Assembly (NCBI GenBank): GCA_902786365.1 | Contig: CADACD010000006.1 | Span: 1-64,000, forward strand | Source of the DNA: an uncultured Lachnospiraceae bacterium | Lineage (GTDB): Bacteria; Bacillota; Clostridia; Lachnospirales; Lachnospiraceae | DNA: 64,000 nucleotides | Direction of reading: 5' to 3' | Part shown: in pieces, positions 49,994 through 59,560 of the stretch | Layout of the letters: each line of letters opens with the position of its first letter | How positions within the stretch are numbered: position 1 is the first letter of the stretch | Position numbers and translations under genes: made by a program | The notes under the pieces: model-generated | The model's input: only the letters and a program-made list of their open reading frames with translations | Database searches by the model: none | What the model was told of the DNA's origin: nothing

Positions 49994-52480
49994 GTGAAAG
50001 TAAAATACAATATTGAATATATTACCCAGACAGTCGAAGAAGAGCAGAGAGTAATTAAATTTAAAGGCTGGGCATTTTGTGATGGAAAAAAAATAGACAA
50101 TTTTATAGTTAAGTTTAATGGAAAAGAATTTGATGCAAAATTAGAGAGAGTTAGCAGGAAGGATGTTGCTGATTTTCACAAATCAGTGACGGCAGATAAA
50201 GATACCGGCTTTCAATTAGATGTTTTAGTAGCAGGCACAGAAAATATCTCAAAGGTTAACATAGACCTTGAGTGTGCCGGCGAAATTGTGAAGACGATTG
50301 AGATAGACCAGAAGAAATTCGATAAGATGCTTAATTTTGCAGGAATCGCATACTATATTGATAATGTAGTGACTAGAAATGAAGAGGATAAAATAGTTAG
50401 AAATATCACAGGCTGGGCGTATCTTACAAGGTATGGTACTGAAGTTGAGTTGGAAGTTAAAAATCTTAAGGGAGAAAAAATTGAGACAAAGTTAAGAAGA
50501 ATACACAGGGACGATTTGGGAGATATACCTGAATTAGAAGGAAAAGCTGTGGATTGTGGTTTTCAGCTTGAATATGAGACAAATGATAAGTCTGAGATAC
50601 TTGAACTTAAGAGTAATGACGGTCAACTTATTCAAATTAATATCGCAAAATATCTTTCAAGAAATAAGAGGGCATATAGAAAGCTTGTAATGAAACAGGT
50701 AGTATCTCATGCCAGTTTTGGAAATGGGGTTAAGGTTGTAAAATATATATTTAAAAATGGAACAAAAGGATTAAGGGATAAGATACTTTCTTCCTTTGCA
50801 GAAAACTATAATGATTGGTTCTTAAGACATAAGGCAACTGATGAGGAGCTAGAAGAACAGAAAAAATATAAGTTTGAATATTCTCCAAAGATCAGTATTA
50901 TTGTTCCAACTTATAATACTCCAATAAAGTTGTTAAGAGAGATGGTTGATTCTGTCAGAAACCAGTCATATTCTAACTGGGAATTGTGTATAGCAGATGG
51001 AAGCCAGGGAAATGCAGAATTAGAGAGTGTATTAAATGAATATGTATCAAATGATAAACGAATCGTTGTGAAATATCTTGATGAAAATTATGGCATAGCT
51101 GGAAATACCAATGGTGCACTTGCACTTGCAACGGGAGAATATATTGGTCTTTTGGATCATGATGACCTTCTGGCAGAGAATGCTCTATTTGAAGTGGCAA
51201 AGGTATTGCAAGATAAGTCAGTAGATATTGTATATACTGATGAGGACAAGGTTACCGATGATTTATCAAGACATCTTGATCCTAATTTTAAGCCTGATTT
51301 TAGTATTGATTTATTCCGATCACATAATTACATTACACATTTTTTTGTCTGTCGTAAAGAGATTATTGATAAAATAGGTGGTTTTAGAAGCGATTATGAC
51401 GGTTCGCAGGATTATGACCTGATGTTTCGATGTATTGAGAATTCCAAGGTGATAAAGCATATACCAATGATATTATATCATTGGAGAGTGTGTGTAGGTT
51501 CTGTTGCTGAGAACCCTGAGGCAAAAATGTATGCATATGAGGCTGGTAAGAAGGCGATAGAAGCACATCTTGAGAGAATGAATATTAAGGCTGAGGTAGA
51601 GCATACGGGGCTATGGGGAATGTATCGTGTTAAATATGAAGTGATCGGCAATCCAAAAGTTTCCATTATTATTCCTAATAAAGATCACATCAAAGATTTG
51701 GATGTCTGTATTCAGTCACTGTTCCATGTGAATGAATATAAAAATATTGAAATTATTATTGTGGAGAATAACAGTACAGAGAAAGAAACCTTTGAATACT
51801 ATGATAAGATTACAAAGAAATATGATAATATCAAGATAGTATATTGGAAGGGAATATTTAATTATTCAGCAATCAATAATTATGGAATTGAGCAGGCAGC
51901 AACAGGAGAATATATTCTTCTTCTCAATAATGATACAGAGATGATTTCCAAGGATGCAATTAAGGATATGCTTGGAATATGTATGAGAGAAGATGTGGGA
52001 ATTGTTGGTGCGAAGTTGTTCTATGATGATGATACGATACAGCATGCAGGTGTTGTCATCGGGTTCGGCGGGTATGCAGGTCATGTGTTTAATGGTTTGA
52101 AAAAAAATGACTATGGATATATGGTAAGAGCGATGATAACCTGTAATTACAGTGCTGTTACAGCGGCATGTCTTATGACCTCAAGAAAAATATTTGATGA
52201 GGTTGGAGGTCTTGATGAAAGATTTGTTGTGGCATGCAATGATGTAGATTTCTGTCTGAGAGTGCGTGAAAAGGGGTATCTTGTGGTGTATGATGCATTT
52301 GCTCACTGGTATCACTATGAATCTAAATCAAGAGGCTATGAGGACACACCGGAGAAGAAACAACGGTTTGATGGTGAAGTGGAAAAATTCAGAGAAAGAT
52401 GGGGTAAGCTGTTAGAAGAGGGTGATCCTTATTATAATAAGAATTTCCCTGTGACAATTGCACCATTTACACTTGATTAA
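49994..52480 (+). CDS. Large glycosyltransferase with two GT2 domains and N-terminal beta modules
   Basis: The product is 828 residues from GTG 49994 (TGGAGG at a spacing of 6); an ATG at 49955 directly after the permease stop has no ribosome binding site. Residues 1 to about 225 hold two related beta-rich modules, each beginning with a GWA(F/Y)-type motif (FKGWAFCDGKK; ITGWAYLTRYG). The first GT2 domain reads KISIIVPTYNTPIKLLREM, then GLLDHDDLLAENALF. The second reads KVSIIIPNKDHIKDLDVCIQ, then LLLNNDTEMIS and DFCLRVREKGYLVVYD. Tandem GT2 enzymes often build alternating-linkage polymers. There are no membrane helices. Confidence 0.88.
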   Translation: MKVKYNIEYITQTVEEEQRVIKFKGWAFCDGKKIDNFIVKFNGKEFDAKLERVSRKDVADFHKSVTADKDTGFQLDVLVAGTENISKVNIDLECAGEIVKTIEIDQKKFDKMLNFAGIAYYIDNVVTRNEEDKIVRNITGWAYLTRYGTEVELEVKNLKGEKIETKLRRIHRDDLGDIPELEGKAVDCGFQLEYETNDKSEILELKSNDGQLIQINIAKYLSRNKRAYRKLVMKQVVSHASFGNGVKVVKYIFKNGTKGLRDKILSSFAENYNDWFLRHKATDEELEEQKKYKFEYSPKISIIVPTYNTPIKLLREMVDSVRNQSYSNWELCIADGSQGNAELESVLNEYVSNDKRIVVKYLDENYGIAGNTNGALALATGEYIGLLDHDDLLAENALFEVAKVLQDKSVDIVYTDEDKVTDDLSRHLDPNFKPDFSIDLFRSHNYITHFFVCRKEIIDKIGGFRSDYDGSQDYDLMFRCIENSKVIKHIPMILYHWRVCVGSVAENPEAKMYAYEAGKKAIEAHLERMNIKAEVEHTGLWGMYRVKYEVIGNPKVSIIIPNKDHIKDLDVCIQSLFHVNEYKNIEIIIVENNSTEKETFEYYDKITKKYDNIKIVYWKGIFNYSAINNYGIEQAATGEYILLLNNDTEMISKDAIKDMLGICMREDVGIVGAKLFYDDDTIQHAGVVIGFGGYAGHVFNGLKKNDYGYMVRAMITCNYSAVTAACLMTSRKIFDEVGGLDERFVVACNDVDFCLRVREKGYLVVYDAFAHWYHYESKSRGYEDTPEKKQRFDGEVEKFRERWGKLLEEGDPYYNKNFPVTIAPFTLD

Positions 52481-52584
52481 ACACCAAAATAAACTATAGC
52501 AAATATTGAAATGTTAATTGATAAGCAGAAAGATAAATAAGAATATAGAAAGGTTTATGCTTTGGCATATATAATTGATATAAA

Positions 52585-55350
52585 ATGAAACAGAAAGGTC
52601 TGCTTTTAAAAAAAAGCTTCTTATGGTTATTGGGAATTATTTTTGTAGTGTTATATTTATATTCAGACATTATTTTTGATAATTATAAGATATCCTTTGC
52701 ATCACACATGTATAAGGTTTTGCCATGGAAAACAGAGTCGATAAATGAAAAAGGACCTCTATTTACTGATATAGAGGACTCGGAATATCCATCATTATAT
52801 TCTACCTATATGGATGAAGATGGTTTCTCATTGTGGAATAATAAGGTTGCACTCGGAACAGGAAGTTCATTTGCCGGAATTATGTACCCTCTTAATTATG
52901 TGTATTTACTGCCTATTGATGCCGCGGTACTGCTAAAGACAGTGTTGAAATTTGCAATTGCATTTATTGGAATATTTCTTCTGTTGAAGATATATGGATG
53001 TAAGAATATATCAGCTGCCATCGCAGGTATCTGTTATGCATTTTCGGCAACCTTGGTTATGTGGCTGGGATGGAGTCATAGTGATGTTGCAGCATGGGCA
53101 CCAATTGCGTTTTGGATTGCTGAGAAGATGATAGTAAAGTGTAAGATAAAATATGGAATATGGATGAGTATTATTATATTTCTTATGCTTATAGCGGGAA
53201 TGCCTACATTTGTCGCATATTTTATGTATCTTCTTGGTGCCTATTTATTATATAGAACGATAAAGGAACATTGGAAGGATAAGAGAAGAATAATATATAT
53301 TTTTATATTATTCGGATGTTCAGTGATGTTGGGTGTATTTCTGAGTTTTCCTTATACAGGTTCACTGTTAAACAGCGTAGGCGAAAATGGTTATGCAGCT
53401 TCAAGAGCGAATCAGGCGTTTTTCACACTGCGGTTTGAGTATATTAGAACAATGATTTTTCCGTATTTTTGTGCGGGATTGCCACAGCACAAAAATGAAA
53501 CTACATTATATTGTGGAATTTTCACAGTGATAGTATTTCCACTTGGTTTTGTAAGAACAAAAGAGTGCAGATTGAAGTTGTTCTATGGAATATCATCAAT
53601 TGTAAATGCGTTGCTGATATTTACACATATTTTTGATAAAATTTACGTACGAATGCCGATGATAAATACATCTATTAAATACAGACTTATTACAATATTG
53701 ATGTTTACCATGACGGTACTTGCTGGTCTTAGTATAGATGATATTATTAGGAATCCAAACTATTATAAGCATAAGATATACATACTTGCCGGTTTGTTTA
53801 TATGGGGAGTTGTAATTATCAGTGTAGCTTCAGGAAAATTACTGAGTATGACAAATAAAGAGCTCAATAATCTTGAATTTTATGATCCGGATTCATATAG
53901 TAAAGCACTTATTATGTTTTTTGCAGTTATCATATTAATAGGGCTGTATGTTATTCTTGAGAAGGATATATTGATTGTGGCACTTGTTGGTTTTGTTATC
54001 TGGGATATGACCGGTTTTGCGAGAGATTACCTGCCTTTGATAGATAAAGAGTCAGAGATTATACCAAAGGCAACAGACAGTATTCAATATATGCAGGATA
54101 ACACGAAAAACTATGAACGTATAATAGGCCTTGGTTTGTGGGAATGCATGGCTAATTCCAATATATATTATGGTCTGGCTGATGTAAGGACACACGATTT
54201 TGTGGCTACGAATCCTGATATGATAGATTATTATAAAAGTATCTATTGGAATTGTTACATGTCTCCTACAAGAATTGCTTTTGAAAAAATAGGGAATTAT
54301 AATCTTTTAAAATATCTGGGAACCAAATATCTGGTGGGAGAAAATGTCACATATTCAGAAACTTATAGTAGTAAACGAGATTTGTATGATACAACCGGTG
54401 AACTTGAGGCAGGTACAATTTTAAGACAGCAGATTGATATTCGTCAACATGATTTGTATGCACTTCAGTTACTTGTTGGAACGAGTGGTACGGAATTTAC
54501 TCAGACAGATGAAATTAAGGCGTATATTGTCGAAAGATATTCGGGAAAAAAGATGGCTGAGACAACGATAAAACCTGCAGATATAACAGATAACTCATTC
54601 ATTAGAATTGTATTTGGTAAATTAAACCTTAATATGTACAGAAAATATGATTTTGTGCTGGTACTGCCAGATAATTTCAGGGAGCACCTCACACTTTATA
54701 AGTCAGCAGTTTCTGAGAATGCCAATATGCTTACTGTCAACAAAAATAAACTTTCTGGACATTTGATTATGAAGCTTGAATATTTAAATGAGTGTTTGAA
54801 TGAGGTTTATTTTGCAGAGGATGGTATAGTCATTGCGGAGTTTGATGAATACTCTCCGAAGGTTTCTTTTGCAGAGAACATTGTTGTTAAGGACACATAT
54901 GAAGAGGTTCTTGATTACATGAAATCAGAGTACCGTGATAATACAGTTATTATTACGAAAGATGAGCATGATGATAATATAAAGCCCTGCAAACTAAATA
55001 AAAATGAGAGTATTGAACTTTTAGAGTATAACAATGATTATATTAAGATTAAGTATACAGCAGATGTTGACAGATATATAGTGATTAATGATTATTTCAA
55101 TAACGGTTGGAAAGCATACATTAATGGCAAAGAAACAGAGGTTGTCAAAGCTAATTATTTACTTCGTGCAGTAGAGGCCCAAAAAGGTTCAGAGATGATT
55201 CTCGAATTGAAATACAAGCCAAGCTTTGCATATATTACATGCATCATTGCAATATTTGGTCTGATATTGATAATAGTTTTTAGTATTACATGTGAAAGGA
55301 TGCAAAAAATCGTTGATAAAAAGATATTAAACATAGAGCAACTAGCATAA
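52585..55350 (+). CDS. YfhO-family polytopic membrane protein (GT-C-like)
   Basis: This 921-residue protein has about 13 hydrophobic helices over residues 10-480 and near the C-terminus. SFAGIMYPLNYVYLLP and AAIAGICYAFSATLVMWLGWSHSDVAAWAPIAFW are typical of the YfhO family. A large extracytoplasmic region (about 490-890) includes VINDYFNNGWKAYINGKETEV, also a YfhO hallmark. YfhO proteins transfer glycosyl groups to lipoteichoic acid or other surface polymers using lipid-linked donors (family knowledge). The ATG at 52585 lacks a clear ribosome binding site. A promoter for the rfb genes begins just after its stop. Confidence 0.82.
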   Translation: MKQKGLLLKKSFLWLLGIIFVVLYLYSDIIFDNYKISFASHMYKVLPWKTESINEKGPLFTDIEDSEYPSLYSTYMDEDGFSLWNNKVALGTGSSFAGIMYPLNYVYLLPIDAAVLLKTVLKFAIAFIGIFLLLKIYGCKNISAAIAGICYAFSATLVMWLGWSHSDVAAWAPIAFWIAEKMIVKCKIKYGIWMSIIIFLMLIAGMPTFVAYFMYLLGAYLLYRTIKEHWKDKRRIIYIFILFGCSVMLGVFLSFPYTGSLLNSVGENGYAASRANQAFFTLRFEYIRTMIFPYFCAGLPQHKNETTLYCGIFTVIVFPLGFVRTKECRLKLFYGISSIVNALLIFTHIFDKIYVRMPMINTSIKYRLITILMFTMTVLAGLSIDDIIRNPNYYKHKIYILAGLFIWGVVIISVASGKLLSMTNKELNNLEFYDPDSYSKALIMFFAVIILIGLYVILEKDILIVALVGFVIWDMTGFARDYLPLIDKESEIIPKATDSIQYMQDNTKNYERIIGLGLWECMANSNIYYGLADVRTHDFVATNPDMIDYYKSIYWNCYMSPTRIAFEKIGNYNLLKYLGTKYLVGENVTYSETYSSKRDLYDTTGELEAGTILRQQIDIRQHDLYALQLLVGTSGTEFTQTDEIKAYIVERYSGKKMAETTIKPADITDNSFIRIVFGKLNLNMYRKYDFVLVLPDNFREHLTLYKSAVSENANMLTVNKNKLSGHLIMKLEYLNECLNEVYFAEDGIVIAEFDEYSPKVSFAENIVVKDTYEEVLDYMKSEYRDNTVIITKDEHDDNIKPCKLNKNESIELLEYNNDYIKIKYTADVDRYIVINDYFNNGWKAYINGKETEVVKANYLLRAVEAQKGSEMILELKYKPSFAYITCIIAIFGLILIIVFSITCERMQKIVDKKILNIEQLA

Positions 55351-55355
55351 ATAGA

Positions 55356-55384
55356 TTGTTTATTCTATTAAAAAATGGTATAAT
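55356..55384 (+). promoter_or_regulatory. Promoter of rfbA and following genes
   Basis: TTGTTT (55356-55361), a 17-base spacer and TATAAT (55379-55384), 75 bases upstream of the rfbA start. Confidence 0.6.
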
Positions 55385-55459
55385 TTATTAGGTTTAAGTA
55401 AATAATGCGATTGCTATAATATAAATTATGTGAAAGGCAGAACAGGAGGAGATTTTACA

Positions 55460-56329
55460 ATGAAAGGAATTATTTTAGCAGGTGGTTCAGGAACACGTCT
55501 TTATCCACTGACAAAAGCAGTATCAAAGCAGATTATGCCGGTATATGACAAGCCGATGATTTACTATCCGCTTTCAACACTTATGTTAGCAGGTATAAGA
55601 GAAGTATTGATTATTTCTACACCGAGAGACTTACCGGTATTTAAGGAATTATTTGGCACAGGTGAGCAGTTAGGAATGGAATTTTCATATGCTGTTCAGG
55701 AGACACCAAGAGGACTTGCAGATGCATTTATTATCGGTGAGCAGTTTATCGGAAATGACAATGTTGCATTGGTACTTGGCGATAATATATTCTATGGACA
55801 GAGTTTCTCTAAGGTGCTTAAAAATGCAGCTTCAAGAGAAAAGGGAGCAACTATATTCGGATATTATGTAAAGGATCCAAGAGAATATGGAGTTGTTGAG
55901 TTTGATGAGAGTGGCAAGGCGTTATCAATAGAGGAAAAACCGGCTGTTCCAAAGTCAAACTATGCAGTACCGGGACTTTATTTCTATGACAACGATGTTG
56001 TTGAAATCGCTAAGAATGTCAAGCCTTCTGCAAGAGGTGAGATAGAGATTACTTCTGTGAACAATGAATATCTTAACAGAGGAACATTGATGGTCGAAAC
56101 TCTCGGTCGTGGTTTTGCATGGCTCGATACAGGTAATCATGATATGCTTCTTGATGCAGCAGATTTTGTGGCTGCTTTTCAGAAACGTCAGGGACTTTAT
56201 ATTTCATGTATTGAGGAGATTGCTTATAAAAGAGGATTCATTAATAAAGAGCAGCTGGTCAAGCTTGCTGAACCTTTGATGAAAACAGCATACGGACAAT
56301 ATTTGATAGATGTAGCTAACGGATTATAA
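55460..56329 (+). CDS. rfbA: Glucose-1-phosphate thymidylyltransferase RfbA
   Basis: The product is 289 residues from ATG 55460 (AGGAGGAG ribosome binding site). [46 protein letters not shown] is the nucleotidyltransferase signature, followed by LGDNIFYG and [22 protein letters not shown]. The length is standard. It makes dTDP-glucose from glucose-1-phosphate and dTTP. It is the first step of the pathway that RfbB continues and that feeds RfbC and the WecE-like enzyme. Confidence 0.97.
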   Translation: MKGIILAGGSGTRLYPLTKAVSKQIMPVYDKPMIYYPLSTLMLAGIREVLIISTPRDLPVFKELFGTGEQLGMEFSYAVQETPRGLADAFIIGEQFIGNDNVALVLGDNIFYGQSFSKVLKNAASREKGATIFGYYVKDPREYGVVEFDESGKALSIEEKPAVPKSNYAVPGLYFYDNDVVEIAKNVKPSARGEIEITSVNNEYLNRGTLMVETLGRGFAWLDTGNHDMLLDAADFVAAFQKRQGLYISCIEEIAYKRGFINKEQLVKLAEPLMKTAYGQYLIDVANGL

Positions 56330-56398
56330 ATTGTTTAGATAGAACCAAATGGTGAGTTAGTATTATTTTGTCGACAATAATTGAAAGGATAGAGAACA

Positions 56399-56959
56399 AT
56401 GGGAAAAATAACAGTAGAAATGTGTGACATAGAAGGATTAAAGATTATAACACCGGCAGTATTTGGTGATGAGAGAGGATATTTCATGGAAACCTATAAT
56501 TATAATGATTATAAGGCAGCAGGTATCGACATGGAATTTGTCCAGGATAATCAGTCAAGTTCAAAGAAAGGTGTGTTAAGAGGACTTCACTTCCAGAAAG
56601 AATTTCCACAGGATAAACTTGTGAGAGTTGTAAGTGGAGAGGTATTTGATGTGGCTGTAGATTTGAGAGAAGGTTCTAAAACTTATGGAAAATGGTTTGG
56701 AGTTTTATTGTCAGCTGAGAATAAGAAACAATTCTTCATTCCTAAAAATTTTGCTCATGGTTTTGTAGTGCTTTCGGATACAGCAGAATTTGCGTATAAA
56801 TGCACAGATTTTTATCATCCGAATGATGAGGGTGGACTTGCCTGGAATGATCCAGATATAGGAGTAGAGTGGCCAATACCGGAAGGATTAGAACTTATCA
56901 TTTCTGAAAAAGATCAGAAATGGGGCGGAATTAAGGAATATACTGAAAATAAAAAGTAA
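56399..56959 (+). CDS. rfbC: dTDP-4-dehydrorhamnose 3,5-epimerase RfbC
   Basis: This 186-residue protein has a GAAAGGATAGAG ribosome binding site. FGDERGYFMETYNYNDY, VQDNQSSSKKGVLRGLHFQ (catalytic His in RGLHFQ), VVSGEVFDVAVDLREGS, FIPKNFAHGFVVLSD and YHPNDEGGLAWNDP are the family's cupin motifs. It epimerises dTDP-4-keto-6-deoxyglucose at C3 and C5 toward L-rhamnose. The reductase RfbD, needed to finish dTDP-rhamnose, is not in the window. Confidence 0.96.
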   Translation: MGKITVEMCDIEGLKIITPAVFGDERGYFMETYNYNDYKAAGIDMEFVQDNQSSSKKGVLRGLHFQKEFPQDKLVRVVSGEVFDVAVDLREGSKTYGKWFGVLLSAENKKQFFIPKNFAHGFVVLSDTAEFAYKCTDFYHPNDEGGLAWNDPDIGVEWPIPEGLELIISEKDQKWGGIKEYTENKK

Positions 56960-57003
56960 TATTAGTAAATATAGATTAGTCTTTGTAGGAGAGGAATTGT
57001 TAT

Positions 57004-58023
57004 ATGAAAGTTACGGTAGTAATTCCTAATTATAATGGTCAGAAATTCATAAAACCCTGTCTCGATTCGCTCAGATTGCAGAATTATAAAGATTTTGAAG
57101 TACTTGTGATTGATAATGCCTCTTCAGATGGCAGTTACGAATATATTAAGGATAACTATAAAGAGGTAAAGCTTGTAAGATTAAAACAAAATTATGGCTT
57201 TAGTGCTGCAGTCAACAAGGGAATCAGTATGTCAGGGACACCGTATGTAATACTTCTCAATAATGATACAGAGTCTGACCCGGATTTTGTAGGCGAGCTT
57301 GTGAAAGCAATAGAGCAGTCTGATGATATATTTTCTGTAAGCAGTAAAATGATTAATTATAATGACAGAACACTTATGGATGATGCCGGCGATTTATATT
57401 CCATCATGGGATGGGGATTTCAGCAGGGTGTAGGACAGAACACGCAGAATTACACAAAAGATAGGGAGGTATTTTCAGCGTGTGCAGGCGCTGCAATATA
57501 CAGAAAAAGTATATTCGATAAAATTGGAATGTTTGATTTAAAGCATTTTGCATATCTTGAAGATATGGACGTAGGTTATAGAGCAAGGATTCACGGATAC
57601 AGAAATACATTCTGTGCCTCTGCCCTTGTGTATCATGTGGGCAGCGGGACAAGCGGTTCAAAATATAATTCGTTCAAAGTAAAACTGGCAGCAAGAAATA
57701 ATATTTATCTGATATATAAAAATATGCCATTACTGCAATTTATTATCAATATGCCATTTTTAACCATAGGATTTCTGATAAAATATCTGTTTTTTGTAAA
57801 GCTTGGTTATGGTGAGGATTACAAGGAAGGTTTTATAGAGGGAATAAAAAAAATGCATACCCTTAAGAAAGTGAAGTACAAGGAAGAATTTTTGCAAAAT
57901 TATATCAATATAGAAAAAGAAATGATAAAAGGTACCTTCATATATGTAAAGGATTACTTCAGCAGGCATATGGAAATCAAGACGTTTGTTCTGGAAGATA
58001 TCATTAATAATATAAAAAAATAG
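57004..58023 (+). CDS. Family 2 glycosyltransferase (rhamnosyltransferase-like)
   Basis: This 339-residue protein has a TAGGAGAGG ribosome binding site. VVIPNYNGQKFIKPCLDSL, VIDNASSDGSYEYI, LLNNDTESDPDF (DxD region) and AYLEDMDVGYRARIHGY make up a full GT-A domain of the WbbL/RfbF type. One short hydrophobic segment (MPFLTIGFLIKYLFFVKLG) near 250-270 could attach it to the membrane. Lying between rfbC and rfbB, it most likely uses a dTDP-6-deoxyhexose such as rhamnose. Confidence 0.87.
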   Translation: MKVTVVIPNYNGQKFIKPCLDSLRLQNYKDFEVLVIDNASSDGSYEYIKDNYKEVKLVRLKQNYGFSAAVNKGISMSGTPYVILLNNDTESDPDFVGELVKAIEQSDDIFSVSSKMINYNDRTLMDDAGDLYSIMGWGFQQGVGQNTQNYTKDREVFSACAGAAIYRKSIFDKIGMFDLKHFAYLEDMDVGYRARIHGYRNTFCASALVYHVGSGTSGSKYNSFKVKLAARNNIYLIYKNMPLLQFIINMPFLTIGFLIKYLFFVKLGYGEDYKEGFIEGIKKMHTLKKVKYKEEFLQNYINIEKEMIKGTFIYVKDYFSRHMEIKTFVLEDIINNIKK

Positions 58024-58049
58024 TTTTTATATGTAAAACTATTGCATTT
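58020..58049 (+). terminator. Weak AT-rich hairpin after the glycosyltransferase
   Basis: ATAGTTTT (58020-58027) pairs with AAAACTAT (58035-58042), followed by TGCATTTTT. It is AT-rich and of doubtful strength. Confidence 0.35.
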
Positions 58050-58153
58050 TTAAGATAAATCATATAGAATTTTTTTAGATAATTTTGAATCTGATTCAAA
58101 AGATGAGAAAAATAAAATTTAAAAATGAAATTAAATGAAATTTTGGAGGAAAA

Positions 58154-59242
58154 ATGATGAGAACATACTTAGTAACAGGCGGTGCCGGATTTATTGGCTC
58201 AAACTATATTCATTATATGTTTAAGAAATATGATAATGAAATCAAAATTATCAACGTGGATAAGCTTACTTATGCAGGAAATCTTGAGAACCTTAAGGAT
58301 ATTGAGAATAGAGAAAATTATGAGTTTGTAAAAGCTGATATCTGTGATAAAGAGGCTATCAGAAAGATTTTTGAGAGCAATGATATAGACAGAGTAGTGC
58401 ATTTCGCAGCAGAGAGTCATGTTGACAGAAGTATCAAAAACCCTGAGGTGTTTGTTCAGACAAATGTGCTGGGAACGGCTGTTATGTTAAATTGTGCCAA
58501 AGAGGCATGGGAACTTCCTGACGGAACATTTAAAGAGGGCAAGAAGTTTTTACATGTTTCAACAGATGAAGTATATGGTTCCCTTCCTGATGATGACAAT
58601 GCATTTTTCTATGAAACTACACCGTATGATCCGCATAGTCCGTATTCAGCAAGTAAGGCATCATCTGATTTCCTTGTGAAGGCATATATGGACACATACA
58701 AATTCCCGGCAAACATCACAAACTGCAGTAATAACTACGGACCATACCAGTTTCCTGAAAAATTGATTCCACTGATTATCAATAATGCATTGCAGGGAAA
58801 GAAACTTCCTGTATATGGCGATGGAAAAAATGTAAGAGACTGGTTATATGTAGAAGACCATGCAAAAGCTATTGATATGGTTCAGGAGCAGGGAAAACTG
58901 TTTGAGGAATACAATATCGGCGGACACAATGAGAAACAGAATATAGAAATTATAGAAATTATTCTTGAAACATTACAGGAGATGTTGCCTGATGATGATC
59001 CTAGAAAAGCGTATATCAACAAAGATTTAATCACATATGTTGAAGATAGAAAAGGTCATGACAGAAGATATGCAATCGCACCGGATAAAATTAAGGCAGA
59101 TCTTGGATGGTATCCTGAGACAATGTTTAAAGACGGAATCAAATTGACTATCAAATGGTTTTTTGAGAATGAAGAATGGATGAAGAATGTAACAAGTGGT
59201 GACTATCAGAAATACTATGAAGATATGTATAAGGATAAGTAG
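58154..59242 (+). CDS. rfbB: dTDP-glucose 4,6-dehydratase RfbB
   Basis: The product is 362 residues (ATG 58154, or the adjacent ATG 58157; TTGGAGG ribosome binding site). TGGAGFIGSNYIHYMF binds NAD. HFAAESHVDRSI, STDEVYGSLP and YSASKASSD (Tyr and Lys of the active site) are diagnostic, as is NCSNNYGPYQFPEKLIPLII. It forms dTDP-4-keto-6-deoxy-D-glucose, the branch point between rhamnose (RfbC) and the 4-amino sugar (WecE-like). It is slightly longer than typical, with an acidic C-terminal segment. A terminator follows. Confidence 0.97.
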   Translation: MMRTYLVTGGAGFIGSNYIHYMFKKYDNEIKIINVDKLTYAGNLENLKDIENRENYEFVKADICDKEAIRKIFESNDIDRVVHFAAESHVDRSIKNPEVFVQTNVLGTAVMLNCAKEAWELPDGTFKEGKKFLHVSTDEVYGSLPDDDNAFFYETTPYDPHSPYSASKASSDFLVKAYMDTYKFPANITNCSNNYGPYQFPEKLIPLIINNALQGKKLPVYGDGKNVRDWLYVEDHAKAIDMVQEQGKLFEEYNIGGHNEKQNIEIIEIILETLQEMLPDDDPRKAYINKDLITYVEDRKGHDRRYAIAPDKIKADLGWYPETMFKDGIKLTIKWFFENEEWMKNVTSGDYQKYYEDMYKDK

Positions 59243-59290
59243 AAAGAACTAATACAGGTAAAGCAGTCAGAATAAAAAATGATAAGTATT

Positions 59291-59320
59291 AAAAGACCGG
59301 CATTTAAACCGGTCTTTTTA
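59291..59320 (+). terminator. Terminator after rfbB
   Basis: AAAAGACCGG (59291-59300) pairs perfectly with CCGGTCTTTT (59309-59318) around an 8-nt loop, with an A-tract before and a T-tract after, so it can work in both directions. Confidence 0.88.
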
Positions 59321-59396
59321 TGTATAAAGAATGTGGTATCATGCAACAATAATAGTAATTTATATGTAAAAATAATGTAAAATTGAATAAAAGTTA

Positions 59397-59425
59397 TTGT
59401 CATTTTTTGGTAACTGTTGTATTAT
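59397..59425 (+). promoter_or_regulatory. Promoter of the priming transferase gene
   Basis: TTGTCA (59397-59402), a 17-base spacer and TATTAT (59420-59425). It lies downstream of the rfbB terminator. Confidence 0.6.
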
Positions 59426-59560
59426 GGGGAATGGTTAAGATTGATGAATGATATGTAAAGTGTCATAGAAGCGGTAGTTGACACTAAAATGTGGAAGACA
59501 CTTTGTTCTCAGTTGGGAGATTTTATAAAATGTCCTATAGAATTGGAAGAATGGAGTAAG

